NCBI GenBank assembly: GCA_934572465.1
Contig: CAKTLG010000008.1
Span: forward strand, 13,427-77,426
Length of the DNA: 64,000 bases
Direction: 5' to 3'
Origin: an uncultured Oscillospiraceae bacterium
GTDB taxonomy: Bacteria; Bacillota; Clostridia; Oscillospirales; Oscillospiraceae
This document shows, one piece after another, positions 33,912 to 41,828 of the stretch. Under the pieces are notes generated by a model. That model was not told the DNA's origin, searched no databases, and worked only from the letters and a program-made list of their open reading frames with translations. A program made the translations under genes and the position numbers. The number at the start of each line of letters is the position of its first letter. Position 1 is the stretch's first letter.

Positions 33912-35171
33912 ATGAAGATCCTCAAGGGCGATCTTGTTTCCGCGCCGGCGCTCGGCGCGCTCAACACCGTGGAGCAGGGCTGTCTCATCCTCGACGACGA
34001 GGGGCGCATCCTCGGCACGGAGAAGGCTATCCCTCAGGGCGCGGACGCTGAGCTCATCGATTGCGGCCACGCGCTCATCATGCCGTCGTTCGTCGACATG
34101 CACCTCCACGCGCCGCAGTATCCCATGCTCGGCATGGGCATGGATCTGCCGCTGATCGACTGGCTCAACACCTACACCTTCGAGACCGAGGCTCGCTTTT
34201 CGGATCTCGACTTTGCCCGCCGCACCTATAAGCGCCTTGCAAGCGACCTCATCACCAACGGCACGACGCGCGTGTGTATGTTCTCCTCGCTCCACACGGA
34301 CGCGACGCTTATTCTGATGGAGGAGCTTGAGCGCGCGGGCGTCACGGGCTATGTCGGCAAGGTGAACATGGACCGCAACGGCGGCGCGCACCTGCAGGAA
34401 ACGACGGAGGAAAGCAAGCGCGAAACGCTGCGCTGGCTCGACGAATGCGCGCGCTTCCAGTATGTAAAGCCCATCCTCACGCCACGCTTCACGCCGTCGT
34501 GCACGGACGAGCTGATGGCATGGCTCGGCAGCCTTGCCAACGAGCGCGGGCTTTACGTGCAGTCGCACCTTTCCGAAAACCGCAGCGAGATTGCGTGGGT
34601 AAAGGAGCTGCATCCCGACTGCGCGCAATATTGGGAGACCTATGCCAAATACGGTCTCTGGAAGGACCACACCGTCATGGCGCACTGTGTCCATTCCGAT
34701 GCGCGCGAATGCGCCGCCATGCGCGAGCACGGCATCGTCGTGGCGCACTGCGCGGGCTCGAACATCAACCTCTGCTCCGGCGTGTCGCCCGTGCGCGAGA
34801 TGCTGCAGCAGGGCATCTGGGTCACGCTGGGGTCCGACATCGCCGGCGGCGCGCTGCTGCCGATGTACAAGGTCGTGACCATGTCCATCCGCGCCAGCAA
34901 GATAAAGCGCATCGAGACCGACTGGTCGGAGGATTTTCTCACCGTGCCCGAGGCGTACTACCTCGGCAGCACCAGCGGCCACCGCTACTTCGGCGCGCAG
35001 GGCGGCTTTGCCGCGGGCGATAAGCTGCACGCCATCGTCGTCGACGATTCCGACTTTATCGAGCCGACCCGCCCGCTGAGCGTGCGTGAGCGCTTCGAGC
35101 GCGCGATTTACATGATGCACCGCCACAACATCGTCTCCGTCTGGTCGGAGGGACGCAGGGTCGTCGGCTGA
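33912..35171 (+). CDS. guaD: Guanine deaminase
   Basis: An amidohydrolase of 419 aa that converts guanine to xanthine. The metal-binding motif is H64/H66 in FVDMHLHAPQYPM, which is typical of guanine deaminases. Further ligands are in QSHLSEN and HCVH, and the conserved Asp is in LGSDIAGG. The start at 33912 has TAAGGAGTG upstream. It is under a guanine-class riboswitch. Xanthine from this reaction is the substrate of Xpt (31771-32349). Control of a catabolic or salvage gene by an OFF-type switch would be unusual, so the sign of regulation is worth testing. Confidence 0.93.
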   Translation: MKILKGDLVSAPALGALNTVEQGCLILDDEGRILGTEKAIPQGADAELIDCGHALIMPSFVDMHLHAPQYPMLGMGMDLPLIDWLNTYTFETEARFSDLDFARRTYKRLASDLITNGTTRVCMFSSLHTDATLILMEELERAGVTGYVGKVNMDRNGGAHLQETTEESKRETLRWLDECARFQYVKPILTPRFTPSCTDELMAWLGSLANERGLYVQSHLSENRSEIAWVKELHPDCAQYWETYAKYGLWKDHTVMAHCVHSDARECAAMREHGIVVAHCAGSNINLCSGVSPVREMLQQGIWVTLGSDIAGGALLPMYKVVTMSIRASKIKRIETDWSEDFLTVPEAYYLGSTSGHRYFGAQGGFAAGDKLHAIVVDDSDFIEPTRPLSVRERFERAIYMMHRHNIVSVWSEGRRVVG

Positions 35172-35252
35172 ACGCTCCGGCGGGGAAGCGCTGCATTCTT
35201 CCCCGCCGCGCTCTGTTTTTGCGCAAAAGCCGGAAAAATTTTGATAAACCTA

Positions 35253-35282
35253 TTGACAAATCCGCTGTAGATTTGGTATAGT
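35253..35282 (+). promoter_or_regulatory. Promoter of the tRNA cluster
   Basis: TTGACA (35253-35258), 18-bp spacer, TATAGT (35277-35282), about 30 bp before the first tRNA. Confidence 0.8.
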
Positions 35283-35311
35283 GTAATGCGTCCTGTCGAG
35301 CAGGAAAATTT

Positions 35312-35388
35312 GGCGGCATAGCTCAGCTGGCTAGAGCATGCGGTTCATACCCGCAGTGTCCCCGGTTCAAATCCAGGTGCCGCTACCA
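35312..35388 (+). tRNA. tRNA-Met (CAT)
   Basis: Full cloverleaf: acceptor GGCGGCA with TGCCGCT (one G-T pair), anticodon stem TGCGG / CCGCA, anticodon CAT at 35346-35348, T-arm with GGTTCAAAT, and encoded CCA end. The initiator GGG/CCC anticodon-stem run is absent and the acceptor ends pair, so it is an elongator Met tRNA (or, less likely, a lysidine-modified Ile tRNA). Confidence 0.92.
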
Positions 35389-35425
35389 AGATGCACGGGA
35401 TGCGAAAGCATCCCGTGACTCATAT

Positions 35426-35500
35426 GGCCCGTTGGTCAAGTGGTTAAGACACGGCCCTTTCACGGCTGTAACATGGGTTCGAATCCCGTACGGGTCACCA
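35426..35500 (+). tRNA. tRNA-Glu (TTC)
   Basis: Acceptor GGCCCGT / ACGGGTC, anticodon loop CTTTCAC with TTC at 35459-35461, T-arm GGTTCGAAT, encoded CCA. It is 37 bp after tRNA-Met. Confidence 0.93.
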
Positions 35501-35503
35501 TTT

Positions 35504-35580
35504 GCGGGCTTAGCTCAGCTGGTTAGAGCGCATGCTTCACACGCATGAGGTCACTGGTTCGAGTCCAGTAGTCCGCACCA
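35504..35580 (+). tRNA. tRNA-Val (CAC)
   Basis: Acceptor GCGGGCT / AGTCCGC, anticodon stem CATGC / GCATG, anticodon CAC at 35538-35540, T-arm GGTTCGAGT, encoded CCA. It begins 3 bp after tRNA-Glu. Confidence 0.93.
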
Positions 35581-35624
35581 AAAGCCTTGGAAACCAAGCG
35601 TTTCCAAGGCTTTTCCCTTTTTTC
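35581..35624. terminator. Terminator of the tRNA cluster
   Basis: A perfect 15-bp stem (AAAAGCCTTGGAAAC / GTTTCCAAGGCTTTT) with a 5-nt loop, followed by CCCTTTTTT. Confidence 0.9.
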
Positions 35625-35782
35625 TGCGGCAAATTCAGACCGCATGCGTTCCTGTAAAAAACGAGAGACGCAGGGGGTCTAACGATGCACCGCAAAATAA
35701 AGCGCATACCGCAAACAACGCTGTCCATGAAAGGGGCATTCCCGTTCTGCCGATTCTTCTTTCCATAAATGCAGGAATTGTG
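35625..35782. other. Intergenic stretch, no gene recognised
   Basis: With the promoter and leader that follow, this forms a 310-bp gap between the tRNA terminator and the next gene. No coding region can be supported. A minus-strand reading that ends in TGLEPVTS is the well-known false ORF antisense to tRNA genes. Confidence 0.5.
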
Positions 35783-35811
35783 TTGTATTTGTGGGAAACA
35801 GGGGGTATGAT
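35783..35811 (+). promoter_or_regulatory. Sigma-A promoter for the alpha/beta hydrolase gene
   Basis: TTGTAT (35783-35788), 17-bp spacer, TATGAT (35806-35811). The transcript would begin with a 10-bp GC hairpin (35819-35841, GAAAGCCGCC / GGCGGCTTTC) and have a leader of about 120 nt. Confidence 0.6.
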
Positions 35812-35936
35812 GGATATGGAAAGCCGCCGGCGGCGGCTTTCTGAAGGCGCATCAGTTAATGTGCTCTAACTAAAAAGCGTGGGAACACGGCGCAAATGAA
35901 GCGCATATCTAATCGTGCTTGAAAAGAGGTAGGAAT

Positions 35937-36842
35937 ATGAGCGTTTTTGCTTCTCTGCTGCGCGGGGCGTACCGGCTCTCCGGCGCGAAAAAGGCCTTCG
36001 GTCTGCCGGAGGAGGCGATCCTGGAGGTCATCAAAAAGCAGAACCGGCACCGCGGCGTTTTTACGCCCACCGACCGCAAGGCGTATTACGAAACGATCAC
36101 CATGAACGGCTTTCTGTGTCTGATCGTGCGGGAACGCCCGCAGCCGTCGAAGCGGGCCATTCTTTACTTTTTCGGCGGCGGCATGGTCATCGGGCCGGAC
36201 AAGGGCGATCTGCCCGTAATGCGCAAGCTCTGCCGCGAGACGGGGTGTGATGTGTGGTTTCCGTTTTATCCCCTCTGCACCGAGCACTGCATCACCGAGA
36301 CCTATGACATGGTGTACGAATGCTATCGCAGGATGATCGAGCTGTACGGCGGCGGGAACGTCAGCACCTGCGGCTTTTCCTCCGGCGGCGCGCTCGCGCT
36401 TGGCATCGCCGCGCACAACAGCGCCCAGAGCGATCCGCTGCCGCAGCCGAGACATATCGTCGCCGTTTCCCCGGGAGAAGTGCCGTGGAACGATGCGGAA
36501 AAAGCGCGGATGCAGGCGCTGAACGACAAGGACGTTTCCATCGACTATGCCTTTATGGTCACGGTCGAAAAATTCATGCGCCACGGACAGGAAAACGTTC
36601 CGGATTACATGATCTCCGGCTCGCGCGGAGACTTCACCGGCGTCGGCGATATCCATTTCTTTTACAGCGCGGACGAAGTGCTGTACGGCGCGCTGCCGGA
36701 TTTTGAGGCGGCGTGCAGACGCGCGAACGTTCCGTACACCACCTTTGCCCGCCCGAAGATGATACACTGCTACTGTATGCTGCCGGTCTTCAGGGAAGCA
36801 AGGGATGACTTTGCGAAGATCGCGGCGCTGCTGAAAAAATAG
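35937..36842 (+). CDS. Alpha/beta hydrolase (HSL-type esterase-like)
   Basis: A 301-aa cytosolic alpha/beta hydrolase. It has an oxyanion-hole motif YFFGGGMVIG in place of the usual HGGG, the nucleophile in GFSSGGALAL and a likely catalytic His in RPKMIHCYCM, so it belongs with hormone-sensitive-lipase-like esterases. The substrate is unknown. The ATG at 35937 follows AGGTAGGA; an upstream ATG at 35919 lacks an RBS. A terminator follows. Confidence 0.82.
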   Translation: MSVFASLLRGAYRLSGAKKAFGLPEEAILEVIKKQNRHRGVFTPTDRKAYYETITMNGFLCLIVRERPQPSKRAILYFFGGGMVIGPDKGDLPVMRKLCRETGCDVWFPFYPLCTEHCITETYDMVYECYRRMIELYGGGNVSTCGFSSGGALALGIAAHNSAQSDPLPQPRHIVAVSPGEVPWNDAEKARMQALNDKDVSIDYAFMVTVEKFMRHGQENVPDYMISGSRGDFTGVGDIHFFYSADEVLYGALPDFEAACRRANVPYTTFARPKMIHCYCMLPVFREARDDFAKIAALLKK

Positions 36843-36895
36843 GGGAGCGAGCCGTTCGTTCCCCAAGGTGTCGGAAAAATAAGCGGACGATCGCA

Positions 36896-36934
36896 AAAAG
36901 CCCGCATCGGTCGAATGACCGATGCGGGCTTCTT
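36896..36934. terminator. Bidirectional intrinsic terminator
   Basis: A perfect 15-bp stem (AAGCCCGCATCGGTC / GACCGATGCGGGCTT) with loop GAAT, A-run on the left and T-rich on the right, between convergent genes. Confidence 0.88.
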
Positions 36935-36951
36935 CGCCGCGGGACAGGAGC

Positions 36952-37533
36952 TTATACCTCGCGCCACTCCGCGTCGATGTACCTGCGGTGGCCGTCGCTG
37001 CGGAAGGCCTTGGTGATGCAGTGCACCGTGTAGATATTCTCCGCGCCGGCGATGATGAGGGAGATGCCCATATAGATCATCAGCGCGCTCGCACCCTCGA
37101 AGGGATCGGCGATCATCAGCACGCCGAGCACCGCGCCCAGAATGCCGAGAACCAGCGTCCCGCCCCAGCTGCCCCAGCCGATGCGCCGCAGCTCGATGGC
37201 CGTCTGGATGGAAAAGACGCTGCCGACCATGATGTAAAAGCCCAGCAGGATCGGCAGGATCGGCAGCGCGCCCATCGGGTGGAGCAGCAGCAGAACGCCC
37301 GCGAGGATGCTCAGGATGCCGGTCATCAGATCGGCGCGGAACAGCAGCCCCGCAAAGCCGAGGCTGAAGTAGCGTGCGATCTCGCAGACGCCCATCGCAA
37401 TGCACAGCACGCCCACCAGATAGCAGACGGCCAGCGCGGAGATCTCCGGCCGGACGATCATCACAAGTCCCAGCGCGATCATGCAGCAGGAGAGCACGAC
37501 CGCCCACAAACGGTAACGCTTCAATGTTTTCAT
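36952..37533 (-). CDS. DUF308 / HdeD-family membrane protein
   Basis: A 193-aa integral membrane protein with about six helices arranged as repeated helix pairs, as in the DUF308 (HdeD) family. Typical segments are GLVMIVRPEISALAVCYLVGVLCIAMG-type stretches and the later repeat AVLGVLMIADPFEGASALMIYMG. HdeD is linked to acid resistance in E. coli, but the role in Firmicutes is unknown. RBS AAGGAAG. It is 38 bp downstream of the next hydrolase gene on the same strand and probably co-transcribed. Confidence 0.82.
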   Translation of the reverse strand: MKTLKRYRLWAVVLSCCMIALGLVMIVRPEISALAVCYLVGVLCIAMGVCEIARYFSLGFAGLLFRADLMTGILSILAGVLLLLHPMGALPILPILLGFYIMVGSVFSIQTAIELRRIGWGSWGGTLVLGILGAVLGVLMIADPFEGASALMIYMGISLIIAGAENIYTVHCITKAFRSDGHRRYIDAEWREV

Positions 37534-37571
37534 AAAACAGCACTTCCTTACTAAAATTTGGTTTTTTCGTT

Positions 37572-38564
37572 TCAGCTATCCGAGCGCTGTTCTCCGCGTC
37601 CGCGGTCGAACGCGTTCCAGAACAGGCGCAGCGCTTCTTCATATTTCTCCGGAGCCACATAGCAGCTCATCACATGATCCGCGTGCGGCACGATGAGGAG
37701 CTGACAGGGCGTGCGGCAGGCATCGTAATTTTCATATGCCATGCGCACGGGGACAAAGTGATCGTCCTCCCCGTGGATCAGCAGCACAGGCTTGTCGGTG
37801 ACGGAAAGGGCCTTCACCGTCGAATACTCATTGGAGCCGACCGACAGCCGCCTGCGGCAGATCCCGTCGGCGACCGCAGCGCCGAGGACAAACGGCAGGT
37901 GCAGATTCTTGCGCGCCACGTGCCGCCAGATGTCGCGCGGCGAGGTATAGGCAGAATCGGCGATGATGCCGTGGACAGCCTCTGGCAGCCCGAGCCCCGC
38001 CGCCATCAGCACGGTGGTCGCGCCCATCGAAACGCCCACAAGGTAGATCGGCAGCTCCGTGCCGCAGCGGTCAATGACCCACTGCGTCCAGTCGAGGCAG
38101 TCGCCGCACTCGGTCAGGCCAAAGCCGATATATTCGCCCCCGCTCTCGCGCTGCGCGCGCTGCTCCACATAGAGCACGCTGCACTGTTCCCTCGTCCAGA
38201 TCGGAGAGATCAGCGCGAGATCCCTGTACCACGCCGAGCGCCAGCCGTGGAAGGCGATGATGATGCGCCTGGCATCCGCACAGGGGATCCAGTGGCCGAC
38301 CAGCGTCAGGCCGTCCCTGCTCCGGATCGAAACGGTCTCGTTGGGCGCGGTCGCAAGGCGCTGCGCAGCCTCCCGCTGGGCAACGCGGTAGGCGTCGTTC
38401 GGCGCTTCGCCGGTCAGACGCGCACCGTCGCCCGTCCCCGGCAGCCGCGGCATTTCCCGCTTCATTGCAATATCGGCCAAAAAGCTCGTCGTGCCATAGA
38501 CGGCAAGCGCGCACACCGCCGCGGCGGAAGCGCCTGCGGCAAGTCTTTTTGCTGCTTTTTTCAT
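37572..38564 (-). CDS. Membrane-anchored alpha/beta hydrolase
   Basis: A 330-aa hydrolase with an N-terminal membrane segment (about residues 8-32), so the catalytic domain is probably outside the membrane. The oxyanion region is IIIAFHGWRSAW, the nucleophile is in LVGVSMGATTVLM, the acid is in LLIHGEDDHFVPV and the His is in VPHADHVMS. This is the BEM46/ABHD13-like family. RBS GGAGGTG. Its promoter region is shared with the divergent TetR gene, and its -10 region contains TTTGTCTATA (minus strand), which recurs in the mirror promoter at 39322-39382. Confidence 0.85.
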   Translation of the reverse strand: MKKAAKRLAAGASAAAVCALAVYGTTSFLADIAMKREMPRLPGTGDGARLTGEAPNDAYRVAQREAAQRLATAPNETVSIRSRDGLTLVGHWIPCADARRIIIAFHGWRSAWYRDLALISPIWTREQCSVLYVEQRAQRESGGEYIGFGLTECGDCLDWTQWVIDRCGTELPIYLVGVSMGATTVLMAAGLGLPEAVHGIIADSAYTSPRDIWRHVARKNLHLPFVLGAAVADGICRRRLSVGSNEYSTVKALSVTDKPVLLIHGEDDHFVPVRMAYENYDACRTPCQLLIVPHADHVMSCYVAPEKYEEALRLFWNAFDRGRGEQRSDS

Positions 38565-38603
38565 GGCTGTACACCTCCATCATGCGTTAAAAAAGTCCAT
38601 GCC

Positions 38604-38640
38604 TTTTTATAGACAAAAACGGCATTTTTATGCTAAACTG
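38604..38640. promoter_or_regulatory. Shared hydrolase / TetR control region with TATAGACAAA motif
   Basis: TATAGACAAA (38608-38617) overlaps a minus-strand -10 (TATAAA) for the hydrolase gene and a possible plus-strand -35 (TAGACA, 18-bp spacer, TAAACT) for the TetR gene. The same decamer lies in the mirror promoter (39324-39333). A TetR operator here is plausible but not shown. Confidence 0.4.
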
Positions 38641-38668
38641 TTCTACAGAAAACCTCAGGAGGTCTGTC

Positions 38669-39235
38669 ATGCCCATCGATGTCAAGACGCGGATCGTTGA
38701 AGCGTTCGTCAAGCTGTCAAAGGAAAAGAATATCGACAAGATCACGGTCAAGGACATCGTCGACGAGTGCGGCATCTCCCGTCAGGCCTTCTATTATCAC
38801 TTTCAGGACATTTTAGAGGTCATCGAATGGGCGACCGAGCAGGCCTTTCAGAAGCTGCTCGAGCGCAGCCTCGCCCTCGACGATCCGGAGGCCGTTCTGC
38901 GCGAGTTCATCACCGCCTTGGAGGAGAAGAACGTGCTTTTGCAAAAGCTGCTCAACTCGCAGAAGCGCGAGCAGATCGAGCGTCTGATGGTGCGCTCCGT
39001 GCGCGCCTATCTGCGGGAGCTGATCGAGCGAAAGGGCGCAAAGCCCGATATCCCCTATGAAAATGTCGAGATCGCGCTGAGCTTCTGCACCTACGGCATC
39101 GTAGGGCTGCTGCTGGAATGCTGCGAGAAAAAGAGCGCGGACCGCGACCGGCTGGCCGGACAGATGCGCCGGCTTTTGTCCGGACGCATCGAGGCGGAGC
39201 GCGCCGGACACGCGGGCGCGCCGATATTGCCGTAG
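38669..39235 (+). CDS. TetR/AcrR-family transcriptional regulator
   Basis: A 188-aa one-domain-plus-ligand-pocket repressor. The N-terminal helix-turn-helix reads ITVKDIVDECGISRQAFYYHFQD (about residues 23-45), followed by an all-helical effector domain. The start at 38669 follows AGGAGG; the earlier in-frame ATG at 38630 has no RBS. It faces the hydrolase/DUF308 genes and probably controls them. It may also act on the symmetric promoter just downstream. Confidence 0.88.
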   Translation: MPIDVKTRIVEAFVKLSKEKNIDKITVKDIVDECGISRQAFYYHFQDILEVIEWATEQAFQKLLERSLALDDPEAVLREFITALEEKNVLLQKLLNSQKREQIERLMVRSVRAYLRELIERKGAKPDIPYENVEIALSFCTYGIVGLLLECCEKKSADRDRLAGQMRRLLSGRIEAERAGHAGAPILP

Positions 39236-39321
39236 CGGCTCCCGCCGGAGCGCCCGTCCGTCCCCGGTGCTCACAGCGTAGCAGGAATGAAGCCCTTTGG
39301 ACATATTCACTTTTCCTTTTG

Positions 39322-39382
39322 TGTATAGACAAAGCTGCCGAAGTGTCAACAAGCTTGACACTTCGGCGTATCTGTCTATACA
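39322..39382. promoter_or_regulatory. Mirror-symmetric back-to-back double promoter
   Basis: A 61-bp two-part palindrome. The outer arms are TGTATAGACA (39322-39331) and TGTCTATACA (39373-39382). The inner arms are GCCGAAGTGTCAA (39337-39349) and TTGACACTTCGGC (39355-39367). Each side also reads as TTGACA, 16-bp spacer, TATACA. The rightward copy (39355-39382) points at the small gene and ftsH. The leftward copy (39349-39322) points at the 3' end of the TetR gene. Confidence 0.7.
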
Positions 39383-39463
39383 GAGCGGGCAAAATGATAA
39401 TGGCGGGATCGCCGGCGCTCTGCTATAAAGGGGACAGCACAACAAAGGAAGGGGGCCGCGCCT

Positions 39464-39940
39464 ATGAACACGAACAGCGGGATATTCAGCGCCAAGCTCT
39501 ACGAGCTCGAGCGGCAGTATGGGCAGACCGTCAGCCGCCTTCGCCTGTATCCGCAGGCGGGACACGAGGAGGTGCGTCAGGCGCTCGACGAGCTATGGCG
39601 GGAATTCCGTGAAAACGAGCTGCTGATGCAAAAAGCCGTTGCCGGCTGCCATTCGCCCGCGGTCGCGGCGCTCGCGGCGGCGCAGCTCGACTACGATCTC
39701 AAGATCGAACGCATCCTGCGCCGCGAGCTGCCCGAGTATCTCCACGGCGAGGGGACCGATCCCACGCAGGACCGCTCGGAGGCCGTGAGCCTCTACGCCG
39801 AGTACGCCATCGACCTTGCCGCCCAGTCGCTGCGCCACGCGCTGCTGGCGGCATTGTCCGCGATCGATCTGGAAATGAGCTGCGAAGAAAAGGAAAACGC
39901 GGCGCTTCAAAATAAGACGGAGGAAAACGCAAATGAATGA
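39464..39940 (+). CDS. Hypothetical protein overlapping ftsH
   Basis: A 158-aa soluble, mainly helical protein that I do not recognise. It is rich in Glu, Arg and Ala, with no membrane segment or signal peptide. Its start has GGAAGGGGG upstream. Its last 8 bases overlap the ftsH start, so the two are translated together from the rightward mirror promoter. That suggests a role as an FtsH partner, adaptor or substrate, but this is only inference. Confidence 0.75.
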   Translation: MNTNSGIFSAKLYELERQYGQTVSRLRLYPQAGHEEVRQALDELWREFRENELLMQKAVAGCHSPAVAALAAAQLDYDLKIERILRRELPEYLHGEGTDPTQDRSEAVSLYAEYAIDLAAQSLRHALLAALSAIDLEMSCEEKENAALQNKTEENANE

Positions 39941-41753
39941 AGTGAGATCACCCAAAAAACCGCTGCTGTACTACTACATGGTCGCCCTGCTGCTGGTGAT
40001 GCTGTTCAACTTCCTCGCCATGCCGTGGCTGGCGGAGCACCAGATCAGGGATGTGGACTACAACACCTTTGTCACCATGACGGAAAACGGCGAGATCGGC
40101 AAGGTCGAGATCCAGGAGCAGGAGAACCGCATCCTCTTCACCGACACTAACAACACGGTCGTTTACAAGACCGCCATGGTGCCGGACGACGAGCTGATCC
40201 CGCGCCTGCTTGCCGCCGGCATCTCCACGACAGGCTCGGAGATCCAGCAGACCTCGCTGCTCGTCGACATCCTCGGCTGGGTGCTGCCGATCCTCATTTT
40301 TGTCGCGCTGGGACAGTTCATGTCGCGCAAGATGATGGAGAAAATGGGCGGCGGGGGCAACTCCATGATGTTCAACATGGGCAAGTCCAACGCCAAGGTC
40401 TATGTCAAGTCCGCTGAGGGCATCAAGTTTGACGACGTTGCGGGCGAGGACGAGGCCAAGGAGAATCTCACCGAGGTCGTCAACTACCTGCACGATCCCA
40501 GCAAGTATCAGGAGATCGGCGCGTCGATGCCCAAGGGCATCCTGCTCGTCGGCCCTCCGGGAACCGGCAAAACGATGCTCGCCAAGGCGGTCGCCGGCGA
40601 GGCGAACGTGCCGTTCTTCTCGATGTCGGGCTCTGAATTTGTCGAAATGTTCGTCGGCATGGGCGCGAGCAAGGTGCGCGACCTCTTCAAGCAGGCCAAG
40701 GAAAAGGCACCCTGCATCGTCTTTATCGACGAGATCGACGCCATCGGTCAGAAGCGCAGCGGCGGCCAGTATGGCGGCAACGACGAGCGCGAGCAGACGC
40801 TCAACCAGCTGCTGACCGAAATGGACGGCTTCGAGGGCAACAACGGCGTCATCATCCTTGCCGCGACCAACCGCCCCGAATCCCTCGACCCCGCGCTCAC
40901 GCGCCCGGGCCGCTTTGACCGCCGCGTGCCGGTCGAGCTTCCCGACCTCAAGGGCCGCGAGGCCATTTTGCAGGTCCACGCAAAGAAGATCAAGGTCGCC
41001 GAGGACGTCGACTTCAATAAGATCGCGCGCATGGCCTCCGGTGCTTCGGGCGCGGAGCTTGCCAACATCGTGAACGAAGCGGCGCTGCGCGCCGTGCGCG
41101 ACGGCCGCCGCTTTGCCACGCAGGCGGATCTGGAGGAGAGCATCGAAGTCGTCATCGCGGGCTACCAGAAGAAGAACGCCATCATGACCGACGAAGAAAA
41201 GAAGATCGTCTCCTACCACGAGATCGGCCACGCGCTCGTCGCGGCGATGCAGACGCACTCCGCTCCCGTGCAGAAGATCACCATCGTGCCGCGCACCTCG
41301 GGCGCGCTGGGCTACACGATGCAGGTCGAAGAGGGCAACCACTACCTCATGAACAAGACCGAGATGGAGAACAAGATCGCTACGCTGACCGGCGGCCGCG
41401 CCGCCGAGGAGGTCGCGTTCGGTTCCGTCACGACCGGCGCGTCGAACGACATCGAGCAGGCGACGAAGCTCGCCCGCGCCATGATCACCCGCTACGGCAT
41501 GAGCGACGACTTCGACATGGTCGCGCTCGAGACGGTGACGAATCAGTACCTCGGCGGCGACGCCTCGCTCGCCTGCTCCGCCGAAACGCAGACGAGGATC
41601 GACGGCCTCGTTGTGGAGCTGGTGAAAAAGCAGCACGAGAAGGCCATCCAGATCCTCACGGACAACCGCGCGAAGCTCGACGAGCTTGCCGACTACCTCT
41701 ACGAGAAGGAGACCATCACCGGCGAGGAGTTCATGAATATCCTGAACAGGTAA
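39933..41753 (+). CDS. ftsH: ATP-dependent zinc metalloprotease FtsH
   Basis: A 606-aa membrane-bound AAA+ protease for quality control of membrane and short-lived proteins. Two membrane helices (about residues 10-30 and 108-126) flank an extracytoplasmic domain. The AAA domain has GPPGTGKT (Walker A), [10 protein letters not shown] (Walker B) and the second region of homology with [20 protein letters not shown]. The zinc motif is HEIGH from H429. Length and order are normal. The gene overlaps the small gene before it and ends at a strong terminator. Confidence 0.96.
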   Translation: MNEVRSPKKPLLYYYMVALLLVMLFNFLAMPWLAEHQIRDVDYNTFVTMTENGEIGKVEIQEQENRILFTDTNNTVVYKTAMVPDDELIPRLLAAGISTTGSEIQQTSLLVDILGWVLPILIFVALGQFMSRKMMEKMGGGGNSMMFNMGKSNAKVYVKSAEGIKFDDVAGEDEAKENLTEVVNYLHDPSKYQEIGASMPKGILLVGPPGTGKTMLAKAVAGEANVPFFSMSGSEFVEMFVGMGASKVRDLFKQAKEKAPCIVFIDEIDAIGQKRSGGQYGGNDEREQTLNQLLTEMDGFEGNNGVIILAATNRPESLDPALTRPGRFDRRVPVELPDLKGREAILQVHAKKIKVAEDVDFNKIARMASGASGAELANIVNEAALRAVRDGRRFATQADLEESIEVVIAGYQKKNAIMTDEEKKIVSYHEIGHALVAAMQTHSAPVQKITIVPRTSGALGYTMQVEEGNHYLMNKTEMENKIATLTGGRAAEEVAFGSVTTGASNDIEQATKLARAMITRYGMSDDFDMVALETVTNQYLGGDASLACSAETQTRIDGLVVELVKKQHEKAIQILTDNRAKLDELADYLYEKETITGEEFMNILNR

Positions 41754-41765
41754 AACGCGCACAGC

Positions 41766-41802
41766 AAAAAAGCCTTGAAACGGATCCGTTTCAAGGCTTT
41801 TT
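41766..41802. terminator. Bidirectional intrinsic terminator
   Basis: A perfect palindrome whose arms start AAAAAGCCTTGAAACGG and end CCGTTTCAAGGCTTTTT, between the convergent ftsH and DUF368 genes. Confidence 0.9.
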
Positions 41803-41828
41803 CCTTTTGTCTGCGGGTGCTGTGCGGC

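Noticed and set aside
35537-35728. Minus-strand 63-codon frame ending TGLEPVTSCV
   Set aside because: It is the familiar artefact antisense to a tRNA gene (here tRNA-Val).
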